Shown piece by piece: positions 1 through 8,586 of a stretch of 64,000 nt of DNA. The translations under genes and the position numbers were made by a program. Below the pieces are notes generated by a model. It saw nothing but the letters and a program-made list of their open reading frames with translations. It had not been told where the DNA came from and did no database searches. This stretch comes from Formosa undariae. Lineage in GTDB: Bacteria; Bacteroidota; Bacteroidia; Flavobacteriales; Flavobacteriaceae. The stretch is from positions 186,001-250,000 of the forward strand of contig NZ_JBHMEZ010000012.1 in NCBI RefSeq assembly GCF_042427615.1, given 5' to 3'. Position 1 is the first letter of the stretch, and each line of letters starts with the position of its first letter.

Positions 1-276
1 ATGAAGATCTGTGTGTCCAGACATCATCCTTGCTCCCATTGGATAAGCCGAACCATAAGCGATTCCTGCCTCCGCATCTGCTTTTCTTACTTCTGGATGA
101 TTTGCCAACCCTAAGTAATCATTTATACTCCATGTAATTACATCCTTACCTTGGAACTTCATTCTGTTAGATATTTCTCCTTCAATTTTAGGAAAAACGA
201 AATAACCTTCTGCTTGAGATGCCCATTTTCCTAAAGGTCCTTTATCCTTATATATTTTTTCAAATAAATCTTTCAT
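1..276 (-). CDS. AONS/serine palmitoyltransferase-family PLP enzyme, N-terminal part (candidate cysteate acyltransferase)
   Basis: Only the first 92 residues are in the window; the gene runs off the left edge. The start ATG at 276 gives MKDLFEKIYKDKG, and the segment includes NDYLGLANHPEVR and AYPMGARMMSG, typical of alpha-oxoamine synthases (8-amino-7-oxononanoate synthase, KBL, serine palmitoyltransferase). These enzymes condense an amino acid with an acyl thioester using PLP. In Bacteroidota a member of this family condenses cysteate with a fatty acyl group to make capnine, the base of sulfonolipids. The cysteine-synthase-like gene directly upstream on the same strand fits that role, but a serine- or glycine-using homologue is not excluded. 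The PLP lysine lies outside the window. Confidence 0.7.
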   Translation of the reverse strand, partial: MKDLFEKIYKDKGPLGKWASQAEGYFVFPKIEGEISNRMKFQGKDVITWSINDYLGLANHPEVRKADAEAGIAYGSAYPMGARMMSGHTDLH

Positions 277-368
277 TTAAGCTACTAATATTATGTTATG
301 CAAAATTAGCCATTTTTGACATTATGGCATAATAATTTTAAACTCTGTTGTTAACAAACTTAATAACA

Positions 369-404
369 AAGCACAGTGTTTCTTTAATTGAAAATACTGT
401 GCTT
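369..404 (-). terminator. hairpin terminator after the CBS-like synthase
   Basis: The arms AAGCACAGT (369-377) and ACTGTGCTT (396-404) pair perfectly, extended by a wobble and three more pairs. On the minus strand the stem is followed by a T-rich stretch. It lies between the synthase stop (413) and the acyltransferase start (276), so the downstream gene may be expressed by partial read-through or its own promoter. Confidence 0.6.
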
Positions 405-412
405 GGCTATCA

Positions 413-1453
413 TTATTTTATATATTGAATTCCCTGAACCGACTCGACATTAACACTATCAAAAAAGCCTTGTTCATTCATCCATTTATCACTGTAAATT
501 TTACTCATATAACGCGAACCGTGATCAGGAAAAATCACGACTACAACATCGTTTTTAGAGAATTTTTTAACTTTACCTAATTGTAATATCGCTTGCATCG
601 CTGCTCCGGATGTATATCCTACAAACAAGCCTTCGCTCTTAGCAATTTGTCTTGCTGTATGTGCGCTTTCTTCGTCTGTTACTTTTACAAACTCATCAAT
701 AATATCAAAATCCGTTGCTGTTGGTATTAAGTTTTTCCCCAAACCTTCGATACGATACGGATAAATTTCCTTTTCATCGAACACTTTTGTTTCATGAAAT
801 TTTTTCAATACCGATCCAAAAGCATCTACACCTACAATTTTTATATTTGGATTCTGTTCTTTTAAATACTTTGCTGTTCCCGAAATGGTTCCTCCTGTAC
901 CACTACAAGCCACTAAATGCGTAATCTTTCCTTCGGTTTGTTTCCAAATTTCGGGTCCGGTTGATAAATAATGTGCATCAATATTTAATTGATTAAAATA
1001 CTGATTTATGTAAACAGATCCTTTAATTTCCTCATGCAATCGTTTAGCAACCTCGTAATACGATCTTGGGTCGTCTGCACTTACATTTGCTGGGCAAACA
1101 TAAACTTTAGCTCCCATTGTTTTTAGCATATCAATCTTATCTGCCGAAGATTTAGAACTCACTGCTAAAATACAATCATATCCTTTAATAATACTAACCA
1201 TAGCAATACTAAATCCTGTATTACCTGAAGTTGTTTCTATAATGGTGTCACCAGGTTTTAATAAACCTTGCTTTTCGGCTTGCTCTATAATATAAAGTGC
1301 AATTCTATCTTTAGAAGAATGACCCGGATTAAAAGCTTCTACTTTTGCATAAAAATCACCATTAATTTGAGACGTAATTTTATTTAGTTTGATTAAAGGA
1401 GTATTTCCAACTAAATCCAATACGTTATCAAAAACTTGATTTTTATGTTCCAT
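413..1453 (-). CDS. PLP-dependent cysteine/cystathionine-beta-synthase-like enzyme, possible cysteate synthase
   Basis: A 346-residue beta-family PLP enzyme. Visible motifs are NPGHSSKDR with the Schiff-base lysine near residue 48, TSGNTG near residue 75, DKIDMLKTMGAKV and the phosphate-binding GTGGTISG loop near residue 186. The SSADKIDMLKTMGAKV stretch is more like cystathionine beta-synthases than like O-acetylserine sulfhydrylase A. There is no CBS-domain or heme extension. The family joins a thiol, sulfide or sulfite to activated serine. The neighbouring alpha-oxoamine synthase makes cysteate formation (sulfite acceptor) for sulfonolipids the most attractive role, by inference; ordinary cysteine synthesis is the alternative. 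A terminator-like hairpin follows the gene. Confidence 0.75.
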   Translation of the reverse strand: MEHKNQVFDNVLDLVGNTPLIKLNKITSQINGDFYAKVEAFNPGHSSKDRIALYIIEQAEKQGLLKPGDTIIETTSGNTGFSIAMVSIIKGYDCILAVSSKSSADKIDMLKTMGAKVYVCPANVSADDPRSYYEVAKRLHEEIKGSVYINQYFNQLNIDAHYLSTGPEIWKQTEGKITHLVACSGTGGTISGTAKYLKEQNPNIKIVGVDAFGSVLKKFHETKVFDEKEIYPYRIEGLGKNLIPTATDFDIIDEFVKVTDEESAHTARQIAKSEGLFVGYTSGAAMQAILQLGKVKKFSKNDVVVVIFPDHGSRYMSKIYSDKWMNEQGFFDSVNVESVQGIQYIK

Positions 1454-1527
1454 ATATACTATTTAAAAGCTACTTTCTAATTGAATAAAATAACTAAAAC
1501 CTGACAAAAATAAGCATTTTTTTTTAC

Positions 1528-3585
1528 TTATGAGGTAATCCCTTCCAATTCCAACAGAAACACATATTCTAACGCCACTTCTTTTAAACTTTCGAATCGG
1601 CCTGAAGCCCCTCCATGCCCTGCTTCCATATCTGTTTGAAACAGCAATAAATTAGCATCTGTTTTAACGTCTCTTAACTTAGCTACCCATTTTGCAGGTT
1701 CCCAATATTGTACTTGAGAATCGTGCAATCCTGTGGTGACTAACATGTTTGGATAGGCTTGTGCTTTTACATTATCGTAAGGCGAATACGATTTCATATA
1801 ATTATAATAGTCTTCTTCATTTGGATTTCCCCACTCGTCATATTCTCCAGTCGTTAACGGAATGGTGTCATCTAACATCGTCGTTACCACATCTACAAAA
1901 GGAACGGCTGCCAAAACACCGTGATACAATTCTGGATTCATATTAACAATTGCTCCCATTAATAAACCTCCAGCAGAGCCACCATAGGCATACATATGTC
2001 TAACGGACGTATAATTTTCACTAATTAAATGCTTTGTACAATCTATAAAGTCATGAAACGTATTTAGCTTGGTTAATAATTTACCGTTTTCGTACCAATC
2101 TCTACCCAAATATTCCCCGCCTCGAATATGTGCGATCGCATAAATAAATCCGCGATCTAATAAACTTAATCGGATCGCAGAAAAATAAGGATCAATTGTA
2201 GAACCATAAGAACCGTACGCATATAGTAACAACGGATTCTCTCCATTCATTTCTAATCCTTTTTTATGCACCAATGTAACAGGTACTTTTACGCCATCGC
2301 GTGCAGTGGCCCAAACACGCTCGGAGGTATAATTATCTTTATCAAATGTTCCTCCTAAAACCTGCTGTTCTTTCTTAACCTCTTTAGCTTTTGTTTTGAA
2401 ATTATAATCGATAACAGAACTTGGTGTGGTTAAAGAATTGTAACTATAACGCAATACATCACTGTCAAAATCAGGATTACTTCCGGTATTTGCCGTATAA
2501 GTCTCACTGTCGAAAGGTAAATAATAATCTTCGGTACCATCCCAGCTTATTATACGAATATTGTTTAATCCGTTTTCGCGCTCGCTAACAACCAAATAGT
2601 CTTTAAAAATTTCAATATCTTCTAAAAGCACATCTTTACGGTGTGGTAAAACTTCTTCCCAATACGCTTTCTCAGTTTGGATTTCGTTGGTTTTTAAAAG
2701 CTTAAAATTAGTTGCACCATCGGCATTGGTAATCACGTAAAAACTATCTTTATAATGTGCAATTGCATAATCGAGTTCACGAATACGTTCTTGAAATATT
2801 TTAAACTCTTCGTCTGGAGTATCCGCATTTACAAATCTATATTCTGATGTTAATGTACTAGCAGAGCCAATTACAATAAATTTATCCGATTTTGTTTTGT
2901 AAACAAAAGTGTTATATGTTTCATCGTCTTCATGAAACACCTCTACATCATCGATATTTTCATGTAATTTATGCTTGTATACTTTGTCCGAACGTAACGT
3001 AACTTCATCTTTACGTGTGTAAAAAATGGTTTTATTATCGTTTGCCCAAGTCGCACTTCCAGTTGTATTTAGAATTTTGTCTTCATAAACTTCACCTGTT
3101 ACTAAGTTTTTAACTTGGAGTGTATATTGTCGTCTACTCACCGTATCTGTAGAAAACGCGACTAAAGTATTATCTTCACTAATAGAAATTCCTCCTAATT
3201 TAAAATAGGAAAAATCTTTAGCCATCTCATTACAGTCGAATAAAATCTCTTCGTCTGCTTCTAAAATGTCTTTCTTTCGCGTGTATATGGGATAGTCTTT
3301 ACCTATTTCGTAACGTGTTATATACCAATACCCATTTAGCTTATAAGGAACAGACTCATCGTCTTCCTTAATTTTCGACTTCATTTCTTCAAACAAATCT
3401 TTCTGAAATTGTTCGGTATGAGCCATTTTTTGCTTGGTATACTCATTCTCAGCATTCAAATACGCAATAACGTCTTCATCTTCCCTTTCGTTTAACCAAA
3501 AATAATTATCGATTCTGACATCGTTATGAGCAATTAACTCTTTTGGACTTTTTTTCGCTATTGGTGGTTGAATATCTTTTTTCAA
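1528..3585 (-). CDS. ptrB: Oligopeptidase B-type S9A peptidase
   Basis: A 685-residue protein, the usual length for oligopeptidase B (about 686). The N-terminal half is the beta-propeller that admits only short peptides; the C-terminal half is the alpha/beta hydrolase. The catalytic triad can be placed at Ser537 (GGSAGG), Asp622 (LHDSQV) and His657 (EAGHGG), almost the same spacing as in the E. coli enzyme. No signal peptide is seen, so it is probably cytoplasmic and cleaves after basic residues. It stands alone on the minus strand, divergent from ybaB, with no obvious operon partner; the gap of 74 bp to the next minus gene would allow co-transcription. Confidence 0.92.
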   Translation of the reverse strand: MKKDIQPPIAKKSPKELIAHNDVRIDNYFWLNEREDEDVIAYLNAENEYTKQKMAHTEQFQKDLFEEMKSKIKEDDESVPYKLNGYWYITRYEIGKDYPIYTRKKDILEADEEILFDCNEMAKDFSYFKLGGISISEDNTLVAFSTDTVSRRQYTLQVKNLVTGEVYEDKILNTTGSATWANDNKTIFYTRKDEVTLRSDKVYKHKLHENIDDVEVFHEDDETYNTFVYKTKSDKFIVIGSASTLTSEYRFVNADTPDEEFKIFQERIRELDYAIAHYKDSFYVITNADGATNFKLLKTNEIQTEKAYWEEVLPHRKDVLLEDIEIFKDYLVVSERENGLNNIRIISWDGTEDYYLPFDSETYTANTGSNPDFDSDVLRYSYNSLTTPSSVIDYNFKTKAKEVKKEQQVLGGTFDKDNYTSERVWATARDGVKVPVTLVHKKGLEMNGENPLLLYAYGSYGSTIDPYFSAIRLSLLDRGFIYAIAHIRGGEYLGRDWYENGKLLTKLNTFHDFIDCTKHLISENYTSVRHMYAYGGSAGGLLMGAIVNMNPELYHGVLAAVPFVDVVTTMLDDTIPLTTGEYDEWGNPNEEDYYNYMKSYSPYDNVKAQAYPNMLVTTGLHDSQVQYWEPAKWVAKLRDVKTDANLLLFQTDMEAGHGGASGRFESLKEVALEYVFLLELEGITS

Positions 3586-3635
3586 ATGATTATAATTTAT
3601 TCTTGATTTTAACTGTCAAAAGTATAAAAATTAAA

Positions 3636-3643
3636 TAATTTTG
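3636..3643 (+). promoter_or_regulatory. TAnnTTTG -7 promoter element of ybaB
   Basis: TAATTTTG matches the Bacteroidota -7 consensus TAnnTTTG, 25 bp before the ybaB start. No convincing -33 TTG at standard spacing was found. Confidence 0.45.
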
Positions 3644-3668
3644 TATTGAATTTTAAAATATTAAAAAT

Positions 3669-3992
3669 ATGTTTGGAGACCTAATGGGTATGATGGGAAA
3701 ACTAAAAGAAACCCAACAAAAAGTTGAAGACACGAAAAAGCGATTAAACTCTGTTTTAATTGACGAACAAAGTAACGACGGGAAATTAAAAATCACATTA
3801 ACTGCGAATAGAGAAATTAAATCTATTGATGTAGCTGAATCTTTACTTCAAGATAAAGAAGAACTTGAAGATTATTTAATTTTAACCTTAAATAAAGCTA
3901 TTGAAAAAGCATCTGCTATTAATGACGCAGAATTAGCTGCCGTTGCGAAAGACGGTATGCCTGATATTCCTGGAATGGATATGTTTAAATAA
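3669..3992 (+). CDS. ybaB: YbaB/EbfC-family nucleoid-associated protein
   Basis: A 107-residue protein starting MFGDLMGMMGKLKETQQKVEDTKKRL, the long amphipathic first helix typical of YbaB/EbfC, followed by the central beta-sheet (KITLTANREIKSIDV) and a Met/Pro-rich tail ending IPGMDMFK. Family members form dimers that bind DNA as nucleoid proteins. In many bacteria ybaB sits beside dnaX and recR; here it stands alone, as is common in Bacteroidota. A TAnnTTTG element precedes it and a strong bidirectional terminator follows. Confidence 0.92.
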   Translation: MFGDLMGMMGKLKETQQKVEDTKKRLNSVLIDEQSNDGKLKITLTANREIKSIDVAESLLQDKEELEDYLILTLNKAIEKASAINDAELAAVAKDGMPDIPGMDMFK

Positions 3993-4010
3993 TTTACTTG
4001 AATAAAAGAC

Positions 4011-4047
4011 AAAAAAAAGGAAGCTAAATTTTAGCTTCCTTTTTTTA
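4011..4047. terminator. bidirectional terminator between ybaB and the small membrane gene
   Basis: The arms AGGAAGCTAAA and TTTAGCTTCCT are flanked by an A-run on the left and a T-run on the right, so the hairpin can stop transcription in both directions. It serves the convergent genes at 3669-3992 (+) and 4067-4243 (-). Confidence 0.9.
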
Positions 4048-4066
4048 TTATATATTGAATTTGAAA

Positions 4067-4243
4067 TTAAAGCGCTTCTCGCTTTGCTTTCTTTTCTTCT
4101 TTTATTTCTTGCAAACGTTCTAATAAAGCTCCACCAATCCAATAAGGAACAACAAATGTTAATAAAAATACCATCAACCAAAAGCCCATGGTTAAAATAG
4201 TTAAAAATGCTAAAAAGCCTAAATATTGGTCGAATTCGAACAT
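4067..4243 (-). CDS. 58-residue single-pass membrane protein, unknown function
   Basis: This short reading frame encodes MFEFDQYLGFLAFLTILTMG and continues through a hydrophobic segment to a highly charged cytoplasmic tail (LQEIKEEKKAKREAL). The core contains one long or two short membrane helices broken at VPYWIGG. It ends just before the shared terminator, which supports its being a transcribed gene, and codon use matches its neighbours. It lies upstream of, and on the same strand as, nothing closely coupled: the peroxiredoxin gene starts 738 bp away. Function is not recognised. Confidence 0.6.
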   Translation of the reverse strand: MFEFDQYLGFLAFLTILTMGFWLMVFLLTFVVPYWIGGALLERLQEIKEEKKAKREAL

Positions 4244-4339
4244 AATCGGTGTGTGTTTCTAAATTATAGTTGTCGCAAATATAGATTAAATGCTTTTTTT
4301 ATACAATAGCATTTAAAATAAATCTTAAAAGTTTTTAAA

Positions 4340-4981
4340 TTATTTTGAATCCGGCTGCGGTGTCATTCTTAAATATGGCTTAATTTCTTTAAACCCTTTT
4401 GGAAAAATACCTGGAATATCTTTTGTTTCTATACTTGGTGACACGACGCAATCGTCTCCATTCTTCCAGTTTGCTGGTGTGGCAACTTGATGATACGCTG
4501 TTAATTGCAATGAATCGATAACACGTAATAGTTCGTCGAAATTACGTCCCGTGGACGCTGGATAGGTAATTATAAGTTTTACTTTTTTATCTGGATCGAT
4601 TACAAATACAGATCGCACCGTTAATTTATTATTTGCATTTGGGTGAATCATATCATATAACTCAGATACCTTATGATCTTCGTCGGCAATAATTGGAAAA
4701 TTAACAGTAGTGTTTTGCGTTTCATTAATGTCCTTAACCCAACCTTTGTGAGACTCTAATCCGTCGACACTTAAAGCCACAACCTTTACATTACGTTTAT
4801 CAAATTCGCCTTTATATTTTGCAACGGTACCTAATTCGGTTGTGCAAACTGGCGTGTAATCTGCTGGGTGTGAAAATAAAATTCCCCAACTATCCCCTAA
4901 CCATTCATGAAAATTAATATCGCCTTCGGTAGATTTTGCTGTAAAATTTGGAGTAATGTCTCCTAATCGTATTGTTGACAT
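4340..4981 (-). CDS. 1-Cys (Prx6-type) peroxiredoxin
   Basis: A 213-residue thioredoxin-fold peroxidase that reduces hydrogen peroxide and organic hydroperoxides. The peroxidatic Cys46 lies in HPADYTPVCTTELG, the Prx6 signature. The long C-terminal domain with GDDCVVSPS is also typical of the Prx6 group, which normally lacks a resolving cysteine in the standard 2-Cys position. It is divergent from fumC across a 172-bp AT-rich spacer. No OxyR-like or PerR-like operator was obvious. It is likely cytoplasmic, as no signal peptide is present. Confidence 0.92.
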   Translation of the reverse strand: MSTIRLGDITPNFTAKSTEGDINFHEWLGDSWGILFSHPADYTPVCTTELGTVAKYKGEFDKRNVKVVALSVDGLESHKGWVKDINETQNTTVNFPIIADEDHKVSELYDMIHPNANNKLTVRSVFVIDPDKKVKLIITYPASTGRNFDELLRVIDSLQLTAYHQVATPANWKNGDDCVVSPSIETKDIPGIFPKGFKEIKPYLRMTPQPDSK

Positions 4982-5123
4982 AATTATTTAAATTTAGTGA
5001 TTAATAAATGTCTACTAATTTAATAGGTTTATAGAAGATATTCAACTAACTAATCTTAAGTTTATCATAAATTTTAGTTATTAAAAATATACCTATTAAG
5101 AATAAAAAGAAGTTGAAAATTGT

Positions 5124-5131
5124 TAAATTTG
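5124..5131 (+). promoter_or_regulatory. TAnnTTTG -7 promoter element of fumC
   Basis: TAAATTTG, 22 bp before the fumC start codon, matches the Bacteroidota -7 consensus. Confidence 0.5.
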
Positions 5132-5153
5132 TTACTCATTAAATTATAATAAA

Positions 5154-6551
5154 ATGGACTATCGTATAGAAAAAGACACCATGGGCGAGGTTAAAGTGCC
5201 TGCGGATAAACTTTGGGGAGCACAAACAGAACGTTCTCGTAACAACTTCAAAATAGGCCCATCGGCTTCGATGCCTTTAGAAATTGTTTACGGGTTTGCA
5301 TATTTGAAAAAAGCTGCGGCTTATTCAAATTGTGAATTAGGTGTGCTTTCAGAAGAAAAACGTGATTTAATAGGACAAGTTTGCGATGAAATATTAGAAG
5401 GACAACATGACGATCAATTTCCTTTAGTGGTTTGGCAAACGGGTTCTGGTACACAAAGTAACATGAACGCTAACGAGGTAATTGCTAACAGAGCACACCA
5501 ACTTGCAGGAAAAGTTATTGGAGAGGGTGAAAAAACCATTCAGCCTAACGATGATGTTAATAAATCTCAGTCGTCTAACGATACGTTCCCTACCGGAATG
5601 CATATTGCTGCGTACAAGAAAATTGTAGAAAACACAATTCCTGGCGTTACTCAACTTCGCGATACGCTTCTAAAAAAATCTGAAGAATTTAAAAGCGTTG
5701 TTAAAATTGGACGTACACACTTAATGGATGCAACACCGCTTACATTAGGTCAAGAGTTTTCAGGATATGCAGCTCAATTAAGTTACGGGTTAAAAGCATT
5801 AAACAATACACTACCTCACTTAAGCGAATTGGCTTTAGGAGGAACTGCTGTGGGTACAGGTTTAAATACTCCAAAAGGATATTCTGAAAACGTAGCCGGA
5901 TATATCGCAGAATTTACAGGTCTTCCTTTTATTACTGCAGAAAACAAATTTGAAGCTTTAGCTGCTCACGATGCTATTGTAGAATCTCATGGGGCATTAA
6001 AGCAATTGGCTGTGTCTTTAAACAAAATCGCTAACGATGTTAGAATGATGGCTTCTGGACCACGAAGTGGAATTGGAGAAATTATTATCCCAGCTAACGA
6101 ACCTGGAAGTTCTATTATGCCTGGTAAAGTTAATCCTACGCAATGTGAAGCTTTAACTATGGTTTGTGCTCAAGTAATTGGTAACGATGTGGCTATTTCT
6201 ATGGCTGGAGCTCAAGGACATTACGAACTTAATGTGTTTAAGCCTATTATGTCTGTTAACTTCTTACAATCTGCTCAACTTATTGGAGATGCTTGTGTAA
6301 GTTTCGATATTCATTGTGCTGCTGGTATTGAGCCAAATTATCCAAAAATTAAAGAATTATTAAACAGTTCTTTAATGCTTGTTACCGCTTTAAATACAAA
6401 AATAGGCTATTATAAATCTGCTGAAATTGCAAATACAGCTCATAAAAATGGTACAACTCTTAAAGAAGAGGCTGTAAATTTAGGATATGTTACTGCTGAA
6501 GAATATGACGCTTGGGTAAAACCAGAAGACATGATTGGAAGTTTATCATAA
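5154..6551 (+). CDS. fumC: Class II fumarate hydratase
   Basis: A 465-residue homotetrameric, iron-independent fumarase of the TCA cycle (fumarate to L-malate). The fumarase/aspartase superfamily signature GSSIMPGKVNP is intact, with the signature serine at residue 319/320, as are TGSGTQSNMNANEV and GRTHLMDATP. Length equals that of E. coli FumC. It has its own promoter element and a strong terminator, so it is probably monocistronic. Confidence 0.96.
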   Translation: MDYRIEKDTMGEVKVPADKLWGAQTERSRNNFKIGPSASMPLEIVYGFAYLKKAAAYSNCELGVLSEEKRDLIGQVCDEILEGQHDDQFPLVVWQTGSGTQSNMNANEVIANRAHQLAGKVIGEGEKTIQPNDDVNKSQSSNDTFPTGMHIAAYKKIVENTIPGVTQLRDTLLKKSEEFKSVVKIGRTHLMDATPLTLGQEFSGYAAQLSYGLKALNNTLPHLSELALGGTAVGTGLNTPKGYSENVAGYIAEFTGLPFITAENKFEALAAHDAIVESHGALKQLAVSLNKIANDVRMMASGPRSGIGEIIIPANEPGSSIMPGKVNPTQCEALTMVCAQVIGNDVAISMAGAQGHYELNVFKPIMSVNFLQSAQLIGDACVSFDIHCAAGIEPNYPKIKELLNSSLMLVTALNTKIGYYKSAEIANTAHKNGTTLKEEAVNLGYVTAEEYDAWVKPEDMIGSLS

Positions 6552-6570
6552 CCCCATTATAACTGAAATT

Positions 6571-6607
6571 AAAAATCCCATATCATTCAATGATATGGGA
6601 TTTTTTT
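6571..6607. terminator. bidirectional terminator between fumC and nnr
   Basis: A 15-bp perfect stem (AAAAATCCCATATCA / TGATATGGGATTTTT) with a 5-nt loop and A/T flanks, between convergent genes. Confidence 0.92.
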
Positions 6608-6660
6608 GATTTCAAAATCTCAGAAATTTATATTTTCTGAATCTCACTTAGAATAGTGTC

Positions 6661-8226
6661 TTACTTTTCGTTTTTAGATTTAGGTTCCTGTTTTGGTGCT
6701 GCTGATGGTTTTTCAGCCAATTCGAATAAATCAAGGTAGGCTTGACCCAAATACGAGATAACATCTGAGGCAATCAGACTTTGATAGCCTTTAAATTCGA
6801 TAGCTATGTCTGCCGATTTTCCATGTAAATACATTCCAAAACATGTGGCCTCTAAAGCCGTATAACCTTGCGCCAGCAAGCCTGTTATTACACCTGTTAG
6901 CACATCTCCTGAACCAGCAGTTGCTAACCCAGGGTTTCCAGTCGAATTTATATATAATTTATCCTGATAAACAGCTATAGAATTCGCTCCCTTTATAAGA
7001 ACTAATACTTTATATTTCTTTGCAAAAGCTTTTGTTTTCTTCAGCTTATCGAAATCATCTTCCCACGCCCCTATTAAGCGTTCTAATTCTTTAGGATGCG
7101 GTGTTAGTATGCTATCTTCCTTTAAATATTTCAGTAATTTATTGTTTTTAGAGAGGCTATTTAATCCATCAGCATCAATAACCAACGGCACTGTATTCGA
7201 TTTTAAGAATGTTTCAAAAGCATCTAAAGTCTTTTCGTCTGTACCTAAACCAACCCCTATTCCAATACTGGTTGGTTTAATATTAAAATCAATATTTGTA
7301 ATCTTTTCTTCATCTAAATCGGTAATAACCATAGCTTCAGGAAATGCCGCCTGTAAAGGTATATATCCACATTTAGGTGTAAATGCAGTTACCAATCCTG
7401 CTCCCGATGCCAAAACTGCGCGACTAGCTAATTGAACCGCTCCTATTTTTCCGTAACTCCCACCAATAATTAAGGCGTGACCAAATTCACCTTTATGAGA
7501 AAATTTACCACGTTGTTTATACATGGGTAAAACATCCAATTTACCTAAAATATGCGCTTCGGTTTCTGTATCCTGCAAATACTGTGTATCAATTCCTATA
7601 TCAAGAGCCTCCCATTGATCTACATATTTGGAAGTTTCTGGTAAGAAAAAAGCTAATTTAGGCGTTTGAAAACTTAAAATAAGACTGGAAAACACCACTG
7701 CATCTTCATGTTTGGGCACACGGTCCGTAAATAATCCCGAAGGAATATCTACTGAAACTGTTAATGCTTTCGATGCTTTAAAATGTTTAAATAAATTAAC
7801 TACCCAGTTACTTATTGGACGATTTAATCCTACTCCAAAAATAGCATCGACAATTATATCTTGATCAGAAATTAGAGGAAGATCATCGCCATCATGAATA
7901 GATATAGGCCAATCTTTCGTAGTTCCTTTTAAACGCTCGTAATTTATTAGAAAGTCCTGAGACCGCTTATCACTAAAATCAACAATAAATGTTTTAACAT
8001 TATAGCCGTGCGTAATTAAATGCCTAGCTAAAACCAATCCATTTCCTCCGTTATTTCCTATACCACAAAAAACTAGAATAGGCACAGGAGCACCCTGAAG
8101 ACGAGCATCTAACCAATTAAACAGGCTAATTCCTGCACGCTCCATGAGATCTGCAGAGCTTATATTTTGTTTTTTAATAGTTAATCTATCACCTTCATAG
8201 ATTTGTTCTTTAGAAAATATTTTCAT
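6661..8226 (-). CDS. nnr: Bifunctional NAD(P)H-hydrate epimerase / ADP-dependent NAD(P)H-hydrate dehydratase
   Basis: A 521-residue fusion. The N-terminal YjeF_N domain (about residues 1-215, with ILVFCGIGNNGGNGLVLARHL) epimerises R- and S-NAD(P)HX. The C-terminal ribokinase-like domain (about 235-500, with GSGDVLTGVITGLLAQG) dehydrates the S form using ADP. Together they repair hydrated nicotinamide cofactors. The last 20 residues are a Pro/Lys-rich low-complexity tail that is probably dispensable. The gene is monocistronic on the minus strand, ending against the shared terminator with fumC. Confidence 0.93.
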   Translation of the reverse strand: MKIFSKEQIYEGDRLTIKKQNISSADLMERAGISLFNWLDARLQGAPVPILVFCGIGNNGGNGLVLARHLITHGYNVKTFIVDFSDKRSQDFLINYERLKGTTKDWPISIHDGDDLPLISDQDIIVDAIFGVGLNRPISNWVVNLFKHFKASKALTVSVDIPSGLFTDRVPKHEDAVVFSSLILSFQTPKLAFFLPETSKYVDQWEALDIGIDTQYLQDTETEAHILGKLDVLPMYKQRGKFSHKGEFGHALIIGGSYGKIGAVQLASRAVLASGAGLVTAFTPKCGYIPLQAAFPEAMVITDLDEEKITNIDFNIKPTSIGIGVGLGTDEKTLDAFETFLKSNTVPLVIDADGLNSLSKNNKLLKYLKEDSILTPHPKELERLIGAWEDDFDKLKKTKAFAKKYKVLVLIKGANSIAVYQDKLYINSTGNPGLATAGSGDVLTGVITGLLAQGYTALEATCFGMYLHGKSADIAIEFKGYQSLIASDVISYLGQAYLDLFELAEKPSAAPKQEPKSKNEK

Positions 8227-8362
8227 CGTTAATTATTTTATAAAAATCATTATAGATTATTCAGTTAAACAGAATTAAAATGGTTTTAAACAAACGATTT
8301 AAGCGTAACAGTAAATAATCTGCAAAAAATTATAATACATTTTTTTATAACAGTAAAAGTAA

Positions 8363-8370
8363 TACATTTG
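8363..8370 (+). promoter_or_regulatory. TAnnTTTG -7 promoter element ahead of the thr leader
   Basis: TACATTTG matches the Bacteroidota -7 consensus. A transcript starting a few bases downstream would begin about 10-15 nt before the short ORF at 8390, so that ORF would be the first thing translated on the thr mRNA. Confidence 0.5.
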
Positions 8371-8389
8371 AGAAGTTTAGTAGTAGAAA

Positions 8390-8500
8390 ATGCAAAATAC
8401 AGAATATACAATTCAATTAATTTCTAGACCAACAATCGTTGGTAGCATTGCTATGATTATTATTTCTGTTACAAACATTATTACCCCTTGGGGTAATTAA
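8390..8500 (+). CDS. Putative thr-operon leader peptide (36 residues, Ile/Thr-rich)
   Basis: The ORF encodes MQNTEYTIQLISRPTIVGSI and then a run of Ile, Val and Thr ending ITPWGN. By count it holds 9 Ile and 5 Thr in 36 residues, the amino acids controlled by thrA-type operons. It starts just after a TAnnTTTG element and ends 86 bp before thrA. The last codons and stop form a perfect hairpin (ATTACCCC/GGGGTAAT). These traits resemble the enteric thrL attenuator, but no classical U-run terminator is seen, and the hydrophobic composition would also fit a tiny membrane peptide. The leader role is inference. Confidence 0.5.
   Translation: MQNTEYTIQLISRPTIVGSIAMIIISVTNIITPWGN
8428..8443 (+). promoter_or_regulatory. 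hairpin inside the leader ORF
   Basis: ACCAAC (8428-8433) pairs with GTTGGT (8438-8443) across a 4-nt loop, inside the codons for RPTIVG of the putative leader. It may pause polymerase or ribosome; role not demonstrated. Confidence 0.35.
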
Positions 8501-8544
8501 TTATATATCTTCCGTCCATACAAGTTGTAATTTTATGTTACAAT
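8483..8544 (+). promoter_or_regulatory. candidate attenuator stems between leader and thrA
   Basis: ATTACCCC/GGGGTAAT forms a stem covering the last leader codons. Further on TTGTAA (8525-8530) can pair either with TTACAA downstream (8538-8543) or with TTACAA inside the leader ORF (8469-8474, the Val-Thr codons). The two pairings exclude each other, as expected of an attenuator, but both are AT-rich and weak. Confidence 0.3.
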
Positions 8545-8586
8545 ACTCAAACAATAAGCTATTAAATTTATACAATCTACTTTAAA

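Noticed and set aside
3933..4181. 82-codon open frame on the minus strand across the ybaB end.
   Set aside because: It runs through the terminator and is out of frame with the better 58-codon gene at 4067-4243.
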